From assembly GCF_040786275.1 (NCBI RefSeq), contig NZ_JBFMVT010000002.1:1674001-1738000 (forward strand): 64,000 bases of DNA, given 5' to 3'. Positions 18,950-28,148 of this stretch are shown in pieces; position 1 is the stretch's first letter; each line of letters begins with the position of its first letter. The notes beneath the pieces are model-generated. The model was given only the letters and a program-made list of their open reading frames with translations, did not search any database and was not told the origin of the DNA. The position numbers and the translations under genes were made by a program. The stretch comes from Buttiauxella gaviniae (GTDB lineage Bacteria > Pseudomonadota > Gammaproteobacteria > Enterobacterales > Enterobacteriaceae).

Positions 18950-20071
18950 TTAGGCTTCGCATTCCTGGCCGCGATATTGATACCACGCCGCGCATGCGCC
19001 TTCGGATGACACCATCAGCGCGCCAAAAGCATTTTGCGGATTGCAGGTTTTGCCAAACATCGGGCACTGATGCGGTTTACAACGCCCGGTGAGCACATCG
19101 CCGCAGCGAGCGAGCGGGTCGTCATAAACTTGCTGTGGGGCAGGTTTGAAGTGATCTTCCGCATCGAACTGGCGGAACGCGTCCGTCAGTTGAACGCCGG
19201 AATCGCTAATGGTACCCAGGCCGCGCCATTCGGCGTCGCCGCGCACAGTAAACACTTCAGCAATCGCCTGCTGCGCAAGATTATTGCCCGCATCGGGTAC
19301 CACGCGTTTGTACTGGTTTTCCACCGCGCTGTGCTGCTGGATTTTTTGTTCCACCAGCATCACCACGCCCTGCAATAGATCCAGCGGTTCAAAGCCCGCA
19401 ACCACCAGCGGGCGTTGGTATTGAGTGGCAATAAAATCATATTCGGCAGTGCCAATCACCATGCTGACGTGACCCGGTGCCAGGAAAGCATCAATGCCGT
19501 TATCCGGCTGTTCCAGCAAACTGCGCAGCGTGGGAATTAGCGTAATGTGCTGGCAGAAAAAGTAGAAATTATTAGTGCCCTGCGCTTTCGCCTGTTTGAG
19601 CGTGATTGCGGTGGTCGGCATAGTGGTTTCAAAGCCAAGGCCGAAAAACACCACTTTGCGATCCGGATTTTGGGTCGCAAGCGCCAGCGCATCCATCGGC
19701 GAATACACCACACGCACATCTGCGCCACGCGCTTTGGCCTGCATCAGCGAGCCATTTTTCCCCGGCACGCGCATCGCATCGCCAAAGGTGCAAAAAATCA
19801 CTTCGGGATGGCTGGCGATTTCAATACAGGCGTCAATGCGCCCCATCGGCAAGACGCACACCGGGCAGCCTGGGCCATGGATAAACTCAATGTTTTCCGG
19901 CAGCAGTTGGTCGAGGCCAAACTTAAAGATGGCATGAGTATGGCCGCCGCAAACTTCCATAATGCGCAGCGGGCGTTGGGTGGTGTAACCCAGCAGAGGG
20001 GCGCGCTCGCGCAGCACATCAATCAACTGCATGACTTTTTCCGGTGCGCGGTATTCGTCAACAAAACGCAT
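18950..20071 (-). CDS. hypD: Hydrogenase maturation factor HypD
   Basis: An iron-sulfur scaffold on which, with HypC, the Fe(CN)2CO moiety is assembled. It has 373 residues, the family length. Key residues visible are Cys41 in VCGGHTH, Cys69 and Cys72 in GPGCPVCVLP, and the C-terminal cluster-binding cysteines in TGRCKPHQCPMFGKTCNP and SSEGACAAWYQY. The start ATG (20069-20071) shares one base with the hypC stop (TAATG), so translation is coupled. Confidence 0.97.
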   Translation of the reverse strand: MRFVDEYRAPEKVMQLIDVLRERAPLLGYTTQRPLRIMEVCGGHTHAIFKFGLDQLLPENIEFIHGPGCPVCVLPMGRIDACIEIASHPEVIFCTFGDAMRVPGKNGSLMQAKARGADVRVVYSPMDALALATQNPDRKVVFFGLGFETTMPTTAITLKQAKAQGTNNFYFFCQHITLIPTLRSLLEQPDNGIDAFLAPGHVSMVIGTAEYDFIATQYQRPLVVAGFEPLDLLQGVVMLVEQKIQQHSAVENQYKRVVPDAGNNLAQQAIAEVFTVRGDAEWRGLGTISDSGVQLTDAFRQFDAEDHFKPAPQQVYDDPLARCGDVLTGRCKPHQCPMFGKTCNPQNAFGALMVSSEGACAAWYQYRGQECEA

Positions 20072-20331
20072 TAGCCACGCTCCTCGCCGAACAGCAGGCC
20101 GCCGACATCAGGTTCCACTTCAAACATATTTTGCAGCGCGTCCAGCGTGTCGCGGGCTTCCGCTTCATCAATAATACTCATCGCAAAACCGACGTGAACC
20201 AGCACCCATTGGCCGATTTGCGCATCACCCACCAGCATGAGGTTTACATCACGCTGAATGCCGCACACATCTACTTTTGCGCTGCCGTCCGGCAGTTTCT
20301 CTACAATTTGACCGGGAATGCCTATGCACAT
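20071..20331 (-). CDS. hypC: Hydrogenase maturation chaperone HypC
   Basis: A small chaperone (86 residues) that binds HypD and delivers the Fe ligand complex to the hydrogenase-3 precursor HycE. The start is the ATG at 20329-20331 so that the essential Cys follows Met (MCIGIPGQI); the longer frame extends into hypB and would bury this cysteine. The conserved histidine is in VLVHVGFAM. It overlaps the end of hypB by 10 bp and hypD by 1 bp. Confidence 0.96.
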   Translation of the reverse strand: MCIGIPGQIVEKLPDGSAKVDVCGIQRDVNLMLVGDAQIGQWVLVHVGFAMSIIDEAEARDTLDALQNMFEVEPDVGGLLFGEERG

Positions 20332-21185
20332 CGTTGCGTCTCCAGCCAGTTCAGCCATTTATCCATGCCTTCGCCACTGGTGGCGGAAACCAGAATGATT
20401 TCAATGTTCGGGTTCACCTGACGGGCGTAATCGAGGCACTTTTCAACGTCGAACTGCAAATAAGGCAGCAGGTCGATTTTGTTGAGCAACATGAGTGAAG
20501 CGGCGGCGAACATATGCGGATATTTCAGCGGCTTGTCTTCGCCTTCGGTGACGGACAGCACCGCCACTTTATGGCGTTCACCGAGATCAAAGCTCGCCGG
20601 GCAAACCAGGTTGCCGACGTTTTCGATAAACAAAATGCCGTTGCGCTCAAGCGGCAGTCGCTGCATAGCGTCGCGGATCATCTGCGCATCGAGATGGCAG
20701 CCTTTACCGGTGTTCACCTGAATCGCAGGCGTGCCGGTGGCGCGAATACGGGCGGCGTCGTTCACGGTTTGCTGATCGCCTTCTATTACCGCGCAGGGCA
20801 CACGCCCGTGCAGGCATTTCAGGCTTTCCGTCAGTAGCGTCGTTTTACCGGAGCCAGGGCTTGAGACGAGATTCAGCACCAGTTGCTGCTGCTTCGCAAA
20901 CTGCTCACGGTTATAGACGGCCAACTGGTTGTTTTTATCCAGCACGTTGAGTTCGATTTCCAGCATACGACGCTGGGTCATGCCCGGCGCATGTGTCCCT
21001 GCGGCACCGTGACCATAATGCAGATCGCCCTGTTCATCGGCGGTTGGCGCGAATTTCACGCCGGTGATTTGCATTGTTGAACGCGCGGCTGGCGCGAAAG
21101 GTGCGCTACGAAAACCGGAATGGGGGTTGCGTTCGTCGCCTTCTATATACAAGTTGCCTTCAGCACAACCACAAGTACTACACAT
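20322..21185 (-). CDS. hypB: Hydrogenase nickel-insertion GTPase HypB
   Basis: A GTPase that with HypA inserts nickel into hydrogenase large subunits. It has 287 residues from the ATG at 21183-21185, giving the E. coli-type high-affinity nickel motif CxxCGC right after Met (MCSTCGC). The G-domain is intact: [10 protein letters not shown]-loop, EGDQQT, the metal-binding GCHLD region (TGKGCHLDA), [10 protein letters not shown], and LNKIDLLPY (NKxD). It ends [11 protein letters not shown]. It overlaps hypA by 8 bp at the start and hypC by 10 bp at the end. Confidence 0.97.
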   Translation of the reverse strand: MCSTCGCAEGNLYIEGDERNPHSGFRSAPFAPAARSTMQITGVKFAPTADEQGDLHYGHGAAGTHAPGMTQRRMLEIELNVLDKNNQLAVYNREQFAKQQQLVLNLVSSPGSGKTTLLTESLKCLHGRVPCAVIEGDQQTVNDAARIRATGTPAIQVNTGKGCHLDAQMIRDAMQRLPLERNGILFIENVGNLVCPASFDLGERHKVAVLSVTEGEDKPLKYPHMFAAASLMLLNKIDLLPYLQFDVEKCLDYARQVNPNIEIILVSATSGEGMDKWLNWLETQRCA

Positions 21186-21537
21186 GATTTGTCTCCTCCA
21201 CTTCCAGACGCTTAATCTGCACGCCATCGTCTGCCACTACGCGTAAATTGCTGCCTTCACAAAGCGGGCAGCGCCGCACCAGGGAAGATAAAAGCTGAAC
21301 ATGCTGTTGGCAGTCATGGCACCAGCATTCTGCTTCTTGCTGATGAATGTGAAGCTCGCAGCCTTCGGCGAGGGTGTCGCGGCACACTAATTCGAAACAG
21401 AACTCCAGCGCGCTTTGCTCAACGCATGAGAAAGCGCCCACTTCCAGCCATACGCCGGTAACGCGTGTCGCGCCATGTTGACGGGCTTGAGTTTCGATGA
21501 GTTCCAGTGCGCGTTGGCAGAGGGTGATTTCGTGCAT
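21178..21537 (-). CDS. hypA: Hydrogenase nickel-insertion protein HypA
   Basis: A 119-residue zinc and nickel protein working with HypB on hydrogenase-3. The nickel site is at the N-terminus (MHEITLC, His2). The zinc site is two CxxC pairs: Cys73/Cys76 (CHDC) and Cys90/Cys93 (CPLC). It is the first gene of hypABCDE. A sigma-54 promoter lies just upstream (21567-21584) and a strong ribosome site (CCCCGGAGGC) precedes the ATG at 21535-21537. It is divergent from hycA. Confidence 0.96.
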   Translation of the reverse strand: MHEITLCQRALELIETQARQHGATRVTGVWLEVGAFSCVEQSALEFCFELVCRDTLAEGCELHIHQQEAECWCHDCQQHVQLLSSLVRRCPLCEGSNLRVVADDGVQIKRLEVEETNHV

Positions 21538-21566
21538 ATTGCCTCCGGGGTATCTGGCAGAGGTAA

Positions 21567-21584
21567 TGCAAGGATGATGCCAAA
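21567..21584 (-). promoter_or_regulatory. Sigma-54 promoter of hypA
   Basis: On the minus strand TTGGCATCATCCTTGCA has GG-N10-GC spacing, a near-perfect -24/-12 element. The predicted transcript start is about 20 nt before the hypA ATG. FhlA-dependent sigma-54 control of hypA is known in E. coli. Confidence 0.88.
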
Positions 21585-21590
21585 ATCACC

Positions 21591-21674
21591 CTGACCCCAC
21601 CCCAGCCCTCCCCTTCCTAGGGGAGGGAGCAGTTAGCGCCTCCCCCTGGAAAGGGGGAGGTTGGGTGGGGGTCA
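21591..21674. repeat. GC-rich palindromic repeat, two-arm copy (copy B)
   Basis: The left hairpin (CCCAGCCCTCCCC...GGGGAGGGAGC) and right hairpin (CCTCCCCCTGG...AGGGGGAGG) are flanked by GACCCCACC and GGTGGGGGTC. The whole 84 bp is itself an inverted repeat. It sits between the hypA promoter and the FhlA site. Confidence 0.85.
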
Positions 21675-21695
21675 ATTAAACCGGACCAAAACCTT

Positions 21696-21745
21696 TGGTT
21701 TCGACTTATGTCACCGCGCGTCAAAGATGTCGAAATGACATGTCA
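21696..21745. promoter_or_regulatory. Putative FhlA upstream activating sequence in the hypA-hycA gap
   Basis: Contains the palindrome ATGTC-GAAAT-GACAT (21727-21741) and a related TTTCGACTTATGTCA stretch just upstream. The core TGTCGAAATGrCA recurs at 22337-22349 and, degenerate, at 30044-30054, all near FHL promoters. It is about 100 bp before the hycA sigma-54 promoter. The remainder of the 321-bp hypA-hycA gap holds only the two promoters and repeat copy B. Confidence 0.7.
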
Positions 21746-21805
21746 ATCCTGTGGCTATTCGCTCACTAATTAGAACAAAACCAACAATTTCAATTAAATA
21801 CAACT

Positions 21806-21822
21806 TTGGCACGAAACGTGCT
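21806..21822 (+). promoter_or_regulatory. Sigma-54 promoter of the hyc operon
   Basis: TTGGCACGAAACGTGCT, with GG at 21808-21809 and GC at 21820-21821 (N10 spacing), about 37 bp before the hycA ATG. It matches the sigma-54 consensus well. Confidence 0.9.
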
Positions 21823-21858
21823 CTGTAGCTGCATCAGCAAAAACAGAGTGATTTAATA

Positions 21859-22314
21859 ATGAACATTTGGGAATTGAGCGAAAAAGCCGAATACATTGCC
21901 GACAAGCACCAGCGCTTGCTCTCGCAGTGGCAACACTACTGCAATACCCTCATTCAGGGCATTACCCTTTCTAAGGCAAAACTGCATCACGCCGTGGGCT
22001 GCAATCCCGATGACTCCCTGCGCTTCTTCTTATTCGATCATTTCGTCATCCACGTGACGCTGGCTGAAGGCTTCAATAGCCACACCATCGAATACTACGT
22101 AGAGAAGCGTAACGGCGAAGATAGAGTCTTGATTGCACAAGCAATGCTTGATGACGAAGGCCGCGTAGACAACAGCATCAGCAACCGTAGCCGCGAAAAC
22201 GTTCTTGAGCATTATCTCGAAAAAATTCGCCCGGTTTACGAAAACCTGTACAGCGCCGTTCACACCGATACCCCGGTATCGATGGGTCAACTGCAGCAAA
22301 ACACCCAGGCCTGA
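21859..22314 (+). CDS. hycA: Formate regulon anti-activator HycA
   Basis: A negative regulator that counteracts FhlA and lowers formate regulon expression. It has 151 residues (153 in E. coli) and the same family sequence (MNIWELSEKAEYIADKHQRL; GFNSHTIEYYVEKRNGED; ENVLEHYLEKI). No DNA-binding or enzyme motif is visible; the protein is soluble. It is first in the hyc operon, directly after the sigma-54 promoter, and divergent from hypA. An FhlA-type motif follows before hycB. Confidence 0.94.
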   Translation: MNIWELSEKAEYIADKHQRLLSQWQHYCNTLIQGITLSKAKLHHAVGCNPDDSLRFFLFDHFVIHVTLAEGFNSHTIEYYVEKRNGEDRVLIAQAMLDDEGRVDNSISNRSRENVLEHYLEKIRPVYENLYSAVHTDTPVSMGQLQQNTQA

Positions 22315-22326
22315 CACTATGTTGGG

Positions 22327-22383
22327 TGTCGAAAACTGTCGAAATGGCAGTCGTCGGCACAATTTCGTCAAAAATGATGACAT
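22327..22383. promoter_or_regulatory. Putative FhlA binding site in the hycA-hycB gap
   Basis: TGTCGAAAACTGTCGAAATGGCA (two TGTCGAAA cores, 22327 on) and then TTTCGTCAAAAATGATGACAT. An intergenic FhlA site between hycA and hycB is known in E. coli, where it supports the divergent hyp promoter. Confidence 0.6.
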
Positions 22384-22398
22384 GCCCAAGGAACAATT

Positions 22399-23004
22399 GT
22401 GAATCGCTTTATAATCGCCGACTCCAAACTCTGCATGGGTTGCCATACCTGTGAGGCGGCCTGCTCTGAAACGCACCGTCTACACGGCTTGCAATCGATG
22501 CCACGCCTGAAAGTGATGCGTGATGCTAATGATTCCGCGCCGCAAATGTGCCACCACTGTGAAGATGCGCCTTGCGCGGGTGTTTGCCCTGCCAACGCCA
22601 TCACGCGTGTTGATGGTGCGGTGCAGCTTAATGAAAGCCTGTGCGTAAGTTGCAAACTGTGTGGCATCGCCTGCCCATTTGGTTCTATTGAATTCTCCGG
22701 CAGCCGCCCGATTCATATTCCTGCCAATGCTAACAGCCCGAAAGCCCCCGCGGCACCTCCCGCACCTGCACGCGTCAGCTCGCTGATCGACTGGGTACCG
22801 GGCGTTCGCGCCATCGCCGTGAAATGCGATCTATGCAGCTTTGATGAAAACGGCCCGGCGTGCGTGCGCACCTGCCCAACCAAAGCGCTGCGTGTGGTTG
22901 ATAACAATGACATTGCTAAATCAAGCCGTCGCAAACGTGAGCTGACCCTGAGCGCAACGCTTGGCGATCTCACGATGTTTACCCAGCCTGAGGTGAAAAA
23001 ATGA
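22399..23004 (+). CDS. hycB: Hydrogenase-3 / FHL iron-sulfur subunit HycB
   Basis: A four-cluster ferredoxin-like subunit that passes electrons from formate dehydrogenase FdhF to the hydrogenase module. It has 201 residues (203 in E. coli). Four [4Fe-4S] motifs are visible: CMGCHTCEAAC (Cys12 onward), CHHCEDAPCAGVCP, CVSCKLCGIACP and CDLC...CVRTCP. The start is a GTG at 22399. It ends with an ATGA overlap into hycC. Closely related to HydN. Confidence 0.96.
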   Translation: MNRFIIADSKLCMGCHTCEAACSETHRLHGLQSMPRLKVMRDANDSAPQMCHHCEDAPCAGVCPANAITRVDGAVQLNESLCVSCKLCGIACPFGSIEFSGSRPIHIPANANSPKAPAAPPAPARVSSLIDWVPGVRAIAVKCDLCSFDENGPACVRTCPTKALRVVDNNDIAKSSRRKRELTLSATLGDLTMFTQPEVKK

Positions 23005-24809
23005 GTGCTTTTATCCTGATTCATTGGGCGCTGATGGGTTTTGTGCTGAGTGCAGTCCTGGCGGGCGTCACGGCATTTAATAAGCTGCTTAGCGGTTTTA
23101 TTGCCGGGCTTGGCGGCGCAATCAGCTCGGTGCTGGTTCTGATTGCCGGTTTCGATGCGCTGACCGGTTTTGGCGGTATGGCACAAGTCTGGCACCTGCA
23201 TTTACAGCTCAACGCGTTTAACGGCGTGTGGCTGATAACCCTGGGCCTGCCTGGCCTGTTTATCTCTCTGTTTAATATCGACTGGCATCGCCATGAAGGC
23301 GTAAAAGCCAATGGCCTGCTGGTAAACCTGGTGATGGCGGCAGCGGTGGCTGCGCTGGTGGCTGATAACCTCGGCATGCTCGTTGTGCTGGCGGAGATCG
23401 TCGCCCTGAGCGGCTACTTCCTGACAGGCTGCCAGAAATCCGGGCAACTGTGGTTCGCGCTGGGCCGTCTTGGCACCGTGCTGCTCGCCGTGGCGTGCTG
23501 GTTATTGTGGAAACAGTACGGCTCTCTGAGCTATGCCGAATTACACCTGCTGACTAACGGCGCGCCGATTAGCTCTGTCGTCTGGCTGCTGGGTTTGGTG
23601 GGTTTCGGTTTGCTGGCGGGCATTATTCCTCTGCACGGCTGGGTTCCGCAGGCACATGCCAACGCATCGGCTCCGGCTGCGGCGCTGTTCTCCGCTGTGG
23701 TGCTGAAAATTGGCCTGTACGGCATCATGAGTTTCTCCCTGATCAGCAACGCAATGCCGCTATGGTGGGGCGTTCTGGTGGTGATTCTGGGGATGATCAC
23801 GGCGTTTATCGGCGGCCTTTACGCGCTGATGGAGCACAACATCAACCGCCTGCTCGCCTACCACTCTCTGGAAAACATCGGCATTATTCTGCTCGGTCTG
23901 GGCTGCGGCCTGATGGGGCTTGCGCTGAATGAACCTACTCTGATTGCGCTCGGTATGATTGGCGGCCTGTACCACCTGTTCAACCATAGCGTGTTCAAAA
24001 CTACGCTGTTCCTTGGCGCGGGCGCGGTATGGTTCCGCACCGGTCATCGCGACATCGAAAAACTGGGCGGAATTGGCAAGCGTATGCCGCTGATCTCTAT
24101 CGCCATGCTGGTCGGGTTAATGGCCATGGCCGCCCTGCCGCCGCTGAACGGTTTTGCAGGCGAATGGGTGATTTACCAGTCGTTCTTCCATCTCGGCACT
24201 TTGCCGCTGTTTATCGCCCGCTTCCTGGGGCCACTGCTGGCCGTGGGCCTGGCGATTACCGGTGCGCTGGCGGTGATGTGTATGGCGAAGGTTTATGGCG
24301 TCACATTCCTCGGTGCGCCTCGCACACCGGAAGCTGAAAACGCCACGTCCGCGCCATTCCTGATGAGCCTGTCTGTGGCAGCCCTTGCCGCATGCTGTGT
24401 CATTGCGGGTGTCGCCGCGCCGTGGCTCATTCCGCTTTTGCACAACGCGATTCCTATGCCGCTGCAAACCGCCAACACCACCGTTTCACAACCGATGATC
24501 ACCCTGCTGCTGATTGCCAGCCCGCTGCTGCCATTCATTCTGATGGTGATTTTCCGTGGCGATCGCCTGCCAAACCGCACGCGCGGCACGGCCTGGGTCT
24601 GCGGTTACGACCACGAACAAGCGATGGTGATTACTGCGGGTGGTTTTGCTCAACCAGTAAAAGCGGCCTTCGCGCCACTGCTGAAACTGCGCAAAACCCT
24701 GAACCCGGTGAAATGGGTGCCTGGCTGGCAGTGTGATTGCCTGGCCGGGACGTTCCGTCGCCTGGCGATGATTGAACTGGCCGTGTTGCTGGTTGCGGTT
24801 TGCGCTTGA
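23001..24809 (+). CDS. hycC: Formate hydrogenlyase membrane subunit HycC
   Basis: A large integral membrane subunit of the FHL complex, homologous to the NuoL/MrpD antiporter-like subunits of complex I. It has 602 residues (608 in E. coli) with about 14-16 hydrophobic helices. Conserved features include PLHGWVPQAHANASAPAAALFSA (TM8-type lysine/histidine helix region), YHSLENIGIILLGLG, LYHLFNHSVFKTTLFLGAG and ALPPLNGFAGEWV. It overlaps hycB by 4 bp. Confidence 0.96.
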   Translation: MSAFILIHWALMGFVLSAVLAGVTAFNKLLSGFIAGLGGAISSVLVLIAGFDALTGFGGMAQVWHLHLQLNAFNGVWLITLGLPGLFISLFNIDWHRHEGVKANGLLVNLVMAAAVAALVADNLGMLVVLAEIVALSGYFLTGCQKSGQLWFALGRLGTVLLAVACWLLWKQYGSLSYAELHLLTNGAPISSVVWLLGLVGFGLLAGIIPLHGWVPQAHANASAPAAALFSAVVLKIGLYGIMSFSLISNAMPLWWGVLVVILGMITAFIGGLYALMEHNINRLLAYHSLENIGIILLGLGCGLMGLALNEPTLIALGMIGGLYHLFNHSVFKTTLFLGAGAVWFRTGHRDIEKLGGIGKRMPLISIAMLVGLMAMAALPPLNGFAGEWVIYQSFFHLGTLPLFIARFLGPLLAVGLAITGALAVMCMAKVYGVTFLGAPRTPEAENATSAPFLMSLSVAALAACCVIAGVAAPWLIPLLHNAIPMPLQTANTTVSQPMITLLLIASPLLPFILMVIFRGDRLPNRTRGTAWVCGYDHEQAMVITAGGFAQPVKAAFAPLLKLRKTLNPVKWVPGWQCDCLAGTFRRLAMIELAVLLVAVCA

Positions 24810-24819
24810 GGAGCCTGAG

Positions 24820-25746
24820 ATGAATACCGTTTTCTTATCCCTGATTCAGGCGCTGGTGCTGTTCGCCGTTGCGCCGTTGTTATCCGGCATTACCCGCGTC
24901 ACTCGCGCCCGCATGCACAATCGCCGCGGGCCTGGCGTGATGCAGGAATATCGCGATCTGTTCAAATTACTGAGCCGCCAGAGCGTGGCACCTGCCGCCT
25001 CCGGCTGGGTGTTCCGCCTGATGCCGTTTGTGATGGTTGGCGTAATGCTAACGATTGCCACCGCACTACCGGTAGTGACGCTCTGGTCACCGCTGCCGCA
25101 GCTTGGGGATTTAATCACCCTGATTTATCTGTTCGCCATCGCCCGTTTCTTCTTCGCGATTGCAGGCCTGGATACCGGCAGCCCGTTTACGGCTATCGGC
25201 GCAAGCCGTGAAGCCATGCTCGGTGTGTTAGTTGAGCCGATTTTGATTCTCGGCCTGTGGGTTGCCGCACAGGTGGCGGGCAGCACACACATCAGCAATA
25301 TCGCTTCCACGATTTACCACTGGCCAACGGCACAGAGCTTAACGCTAATTCTGGCACTCGCCGCCTGCGCTTTCGCCACGTTTATCGAGATGGGCAAACT
25401 GCCCTTCGACCTCGCAGAAGCCGAGCAAGAGCTGCAGGAAGGCCCGCTGACCGAATACAGCGGCGCGGGTTTTGCGGTGCTGAAATGGGGGATTTCCCTC
25501 AAGCAACTGGTGGTGCTGCAAATGTTCGTTGGCGTGTTCCTGCCGTGGGGCCAGATGAGTGAATTTAGCTGGGGCGGCTTAGGTTTAGCGCTGGTTCTGG
25601 CGGCAGTGAAACTGGTGCTCGGCGTGCTGATCATCGCACTGTTTGAGAACAGCATGGCGCGCTTGCGGATGCTGGAAACCTCAACGGTAACCTGGGCCGG
25701 TTTTGGCTTTGCCTTTTTAGCCTTCGTCTCCTTGCTGGCGGCGTGA
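24820..25746 (+). CDS. hycD: Formate hydrogenlyase membrane subunit HycD
   Basis: The NuoH-like membrane subunit that joins the peripheral hydrogenase arm to the membrane arm. It has 308 residues (307 in E. coli) from the ATG at 24820 (MNTVFLSLIQALV), preceded by GAGGAGCCTGAG; an earlier in-frame start overlapping hycC is not family-like. Conserved segments are RMHNRRGPGVMQEYRDLFKLL near TM1 and the loop FDLAEAEQELQEGPLTEYSG, which contacts the catalytic arm. Confidence 0.96.
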   Translation: MNTVFLSLIQALVLFAVAPLLSGITRVTRARMHNRRGPGVMQEYRDLFKLLSRQSVAPAASGWVFRLMPFVMVGVMLTIATALPVVTLWSPLPQLGDLITLIYLFAIARFFFAIAGLDTGSPFTAIGASREAMLGVLVEPILILGLWVAAQVAGSTHISNIASTIYHWPTAQSLTLILALAACAFATFIEMGKLPFDLAEAEQELQEGPLTEYSGAGFAVLKWGISLKQLVVLQMFVGVFLPWGQMSEFSWGGLGLALVLAAVKLVLGVLIIALFENSMARLRMLETSTVTWAGFGFAFLAFVSLLAA

Positions 25747-25763
25747 TTTAAGAGAATTTATCT

Positions 25764-27473
25764 ATGTCTGAAGAAAAGATTGGTCAACATTATATCGCCG
25801 CGCTGCATAAGCAATTCCCGCATGCGGTTATCGACGAAGCCTGGCAGACCAAAGACCAAATCACCGTCAATGTGAAGCTCAACATGCTGCCAGAAGTGGT
25901 GGAGTGGCTTTACTACCAGCAAGGTGGCTGGTTATCCGTATTGTTCGGGAACGATGAGCGCCAACTGTGCGGCAGCTACGCCGTTTACTACGTGCTTTCC
26001 ATGGAGAGCGGCGTGAAATGCTGGATCACCGTGCGCGTAGAAGTGGACGCTGATAAACCAGAATTCCCGTCCGTGACACCGCGCGTGCCAGCCGCCGTTT
26101 GGGGCGAGCGTGAAGTGCGTGATATGTACGGCCTGCAACCTGTTGGCCTGCCGGATGAACGCCGTTTAGTACTGCCCGATGACTGGCCAGACGATCTCTA
26201 TCCGCTGCGTAAAGACAGCATGGATTATCGCCAGCGTCCGGCCCCTACCAGCGACCAGGAAACGTATCAGTTCATCAACGAACTGGGCAGCAAGAAAAAC
26301 AATGTGGTGCCGATTGGCCCACTGCACGTCACTTCTGACGAACCGGGCCACTTCCGCCTGTTCGTCGATGGCGAAAACATTATCGACGCCGATTACCGCC
26401 TGTTCTACGTCCACCGTGGCATGGAAAAACTGGCGGAAACCCGCATGGGCTATAACGAAGTTACCTTCCTGTCTGACCGCGTGTGTGGCATCTGTGGTTT
26501 CGCCCACAGCACCGCCTACACCACATCGGTTGAGAATGCGATGGGCATCGTGGTGCCGGAACGCGCCCAGATGATCCGCGCCATTTTGCTGGAAGTGGAA
26601 CGTCTGCACAGCCACCTGCTGAACCTCGGCCTGGCCTGCCACTTTGTTGGCTTCGACTCAGGCTTCATGCAGTTCTTCCGCGTGCGTGAGATGTCCATGA
26701 AAATGGCGGAAATCCTCACCGGCGCGCGTAAAACTTACGGCCTGAACCTGATCGGCGGGATTCGTCGCGATCTGCTCAAAGACGACATGATCCAGACCCG
26801 CCAGCTTGCCCAGCAGATGCGCCGCGAAGTGAAAGATCTGGTCGATATTCTGATGAGCACGCCAAACATCGAGCAGCGTACCGTCGGCATTGGCCGCCTC
26901 GACCCACAAATCGCCCGCGATTTCAGTAACGTTGGCCCGATGGTTCGCGCCAGCGGTCACGCCCGCGACACCCGCGCCGATCACCCGTTTGTCGGTTACG
27001 GCCTGCTGCCAATGGAAGTGCATAGCGAAACCGGCTGCGACGTGCTGTCACGCCTGAAAGTGCGTATCAACGAAGTCTATACCGCGCTGAATATGATTGA
27101 TTTTGGTCTGGATAACTTGCCTGGCGGCCCGCTGGCCGTTGACGGATTTACCTATATTCCAAACCGCTTCGCGCTTGGTTTCTCTGAAGCTCCGCGCGGG
27201 GATGATATTCACTGGTCAATGACCGGCGATAACCAGAAGTTGTACCGCTGGCGCTGCCGTGCGGCGACCTACGCCAACTGGCCAACGCTGCGTTACATGC
27301 TGCGCGGTAACACCGTTTCTGATGCGCCGCTGATCATCGGCAGCCTCGACCCTTGCTACTCCTGCACCGACCGCATGACGGTGGTTGATGTGCGCAAGCG
27401 CAAGACCAAAGTGGTGCCGTACAAAGAGCTTGAGCGTTACAGCATTGAACGCACTAATTCGCCGCTGAAATGA
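25764..27473 (+). CDS. hycE: Hydrogenase-3 large (catalytic NiFe) subunit HycE, precursor
   Basis: Evolves H2 in the cytoplasmic FHL complex. It has 569 residues, as in E. coli. A NuoC-like N-terminal domain (about 1-165) is fused to a NuoD-like catalytic domain. NiFe ligands are Cys241/Cys244 (RVCGICG) and Cys531/Cys534 (DPCYSCTDR). After Arg537 there is a 32-residue tail (MTVVDVR...NSPLK) that the HycI protease removes once nickel is in place. In this genome that protease exists only as part of the HycH-HycI fusion. It is followed by an unusual 132-bp gap with REP units before hycF. Confidence 0.98.
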   Translation: MSEEKIGQHYIAALHKQFPHAVIDEAWQTKDQITVNVKLNMLPEVVEWLYYQQGGWLSVLFGNDERQLCGSYAVYYVLSMESGVKCWITVRVEVDADKPEFPSVTPRVPAAVWGEREVRDMYGLQPVGLPDERRLVLPDDWPDDLYPLRKDSMDYRQRPAPTSDQETYQFINELGSKKNNVVPIGPLHVTSDEPGHFRLFVDGENIIDADYRLFYVHRGMEKLAETRMGYNEVTFLSDRVCGICGFAHSTAYTTSVENAMGIVVPERAQMIRAILLEVERLHSHLLNLGLACHFVGFDSGFMQFFRVREMSMKMAEILTGARKTYGLNLIGGIRRDLLKDDMIQTRQLAQQMRREVKDLVDILMSTPNIEQRTVGIGRLDPQIARDFSNVGPMVRASGHARDTRADHPFVGYGLLPMEVHSETGCDVLSRLKVRINEVYTALNMIDFGLDNLPGGPLAVDGFTYIPNRFALGFSEAPRGDDIHWSMTGDNQKLYRWRCRAATYANWPTLRYMLRGNTVSDAPLIIGSLDPCYSCTDRMTVVDVRKRKTKVVPYKELERYSIERTNSPLK

Positions 27474-27498
27474 TTTTGATGCCTTCCCGCCGGCTTAT

Positions 27499-27569
27499 GT
27501 CGGGTGGCGCAGGGCTTACCCGACCTACCACTTTTGCGCGTAGGTCGGATAAGCGAAGCACCATCCGAC
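27499..27569. repeat. Inverted REP pair inside the hyc operon (hycE/hycF gap)
   Basis: Units at about 27499-27528 (GTCGGGTGGCGCAGGGCTTA...CTAC) and 27541-27569 (TAGGTCGGATAAGCGAAGCA...CGAC). They fill most of the gap between hycE and hycF. Confidence 0.85.
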
Positions 27570-27605
27570 GCGAAAACGGCCGGGAGACAAAGCAAAGGAA
27601 CGACC

Positions 27606-28148
27606 ATGTTTAATTTCATCAAAAAAGCCATTAAAGGCGGCGTGGCCACCGAGTCGTACCCGCTCCAACCGATTGCCGTGGACCCCAATTTCCGTGGCAA
27701 ACCGGAACACAATCCGCAGCAGTGTATCGGCTGCGCCGCGTGCGTTAACGCCTGCCCGTCCAACGCATTAAGCGTGGAAACCGACCTGGTGGCCGGGCAA
27801 CTGGCGTGGACCTTCAATCTGGGGCGCTGCATTTTCTGCGCACGCTGCGAAGAAGTCTGCCCAACGGCGGCCATCAAGCTTTCTCAGGAATATGAGCTGG
27901 CCGTCTGGAACAAAGCAGATTTCCTGCAACAGGCGCGTTTTGACCTGTGCAACTGCCGCCAGTGCAAACGGCCTTTTGCGGTGCAAAAAGAGATTGATTA
28001 CGCCATTGCTCTGCTTGAGCACAACGGCGACAAACTTGCCGAAGCGCACCGCACGACTTTTGAAACCTGCCCGGAATGCAAGCGCCAGCAAAGCCTGGTC
28101 TCTTCCGACCGAATCGACCTTAGCCGCCAGATAAGAGAGGCCAGCTAA
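27606..28148 (+). CDS. hycF: Formate hydrogenlyase ferredoxin subunit HycF
   Basis: A NuoI-like electron-transfer subunit with two [4Fe-4S] clusters ([12 protein letters not shown] and [12 protein letters not shown]) between HycB and HycG. It has 180 residues from the ATG at 27606 ([12 protein letters not shown]), the E. coli length; the frame upstream is REP DNA. A C-terminal extension carries extra cysteine pairs ([10 protein letters not shown] and CPECKRQ) that resemble a zinc-binding site. The ribosome site AAAGGAACGACC precedes the start. The stop shares a base with hycG (TAATG). Confidence 0.96.
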   Translation: MFNFIKKAIKGGVATESYPLQPIAVDPNFRGKPEHNPQQCIGCAACVNACPSNALSVETDLVAGQLAWTFNLGRCIFCARCEEVCPTAAIKLSQEYELAVWNKADFLQQARFDLCNCRQCKRPFAVQKEIDYAIALLEHNGDKLAEAHRTTFETCPECKRQQSLVSSDRIDLSRQIREAS

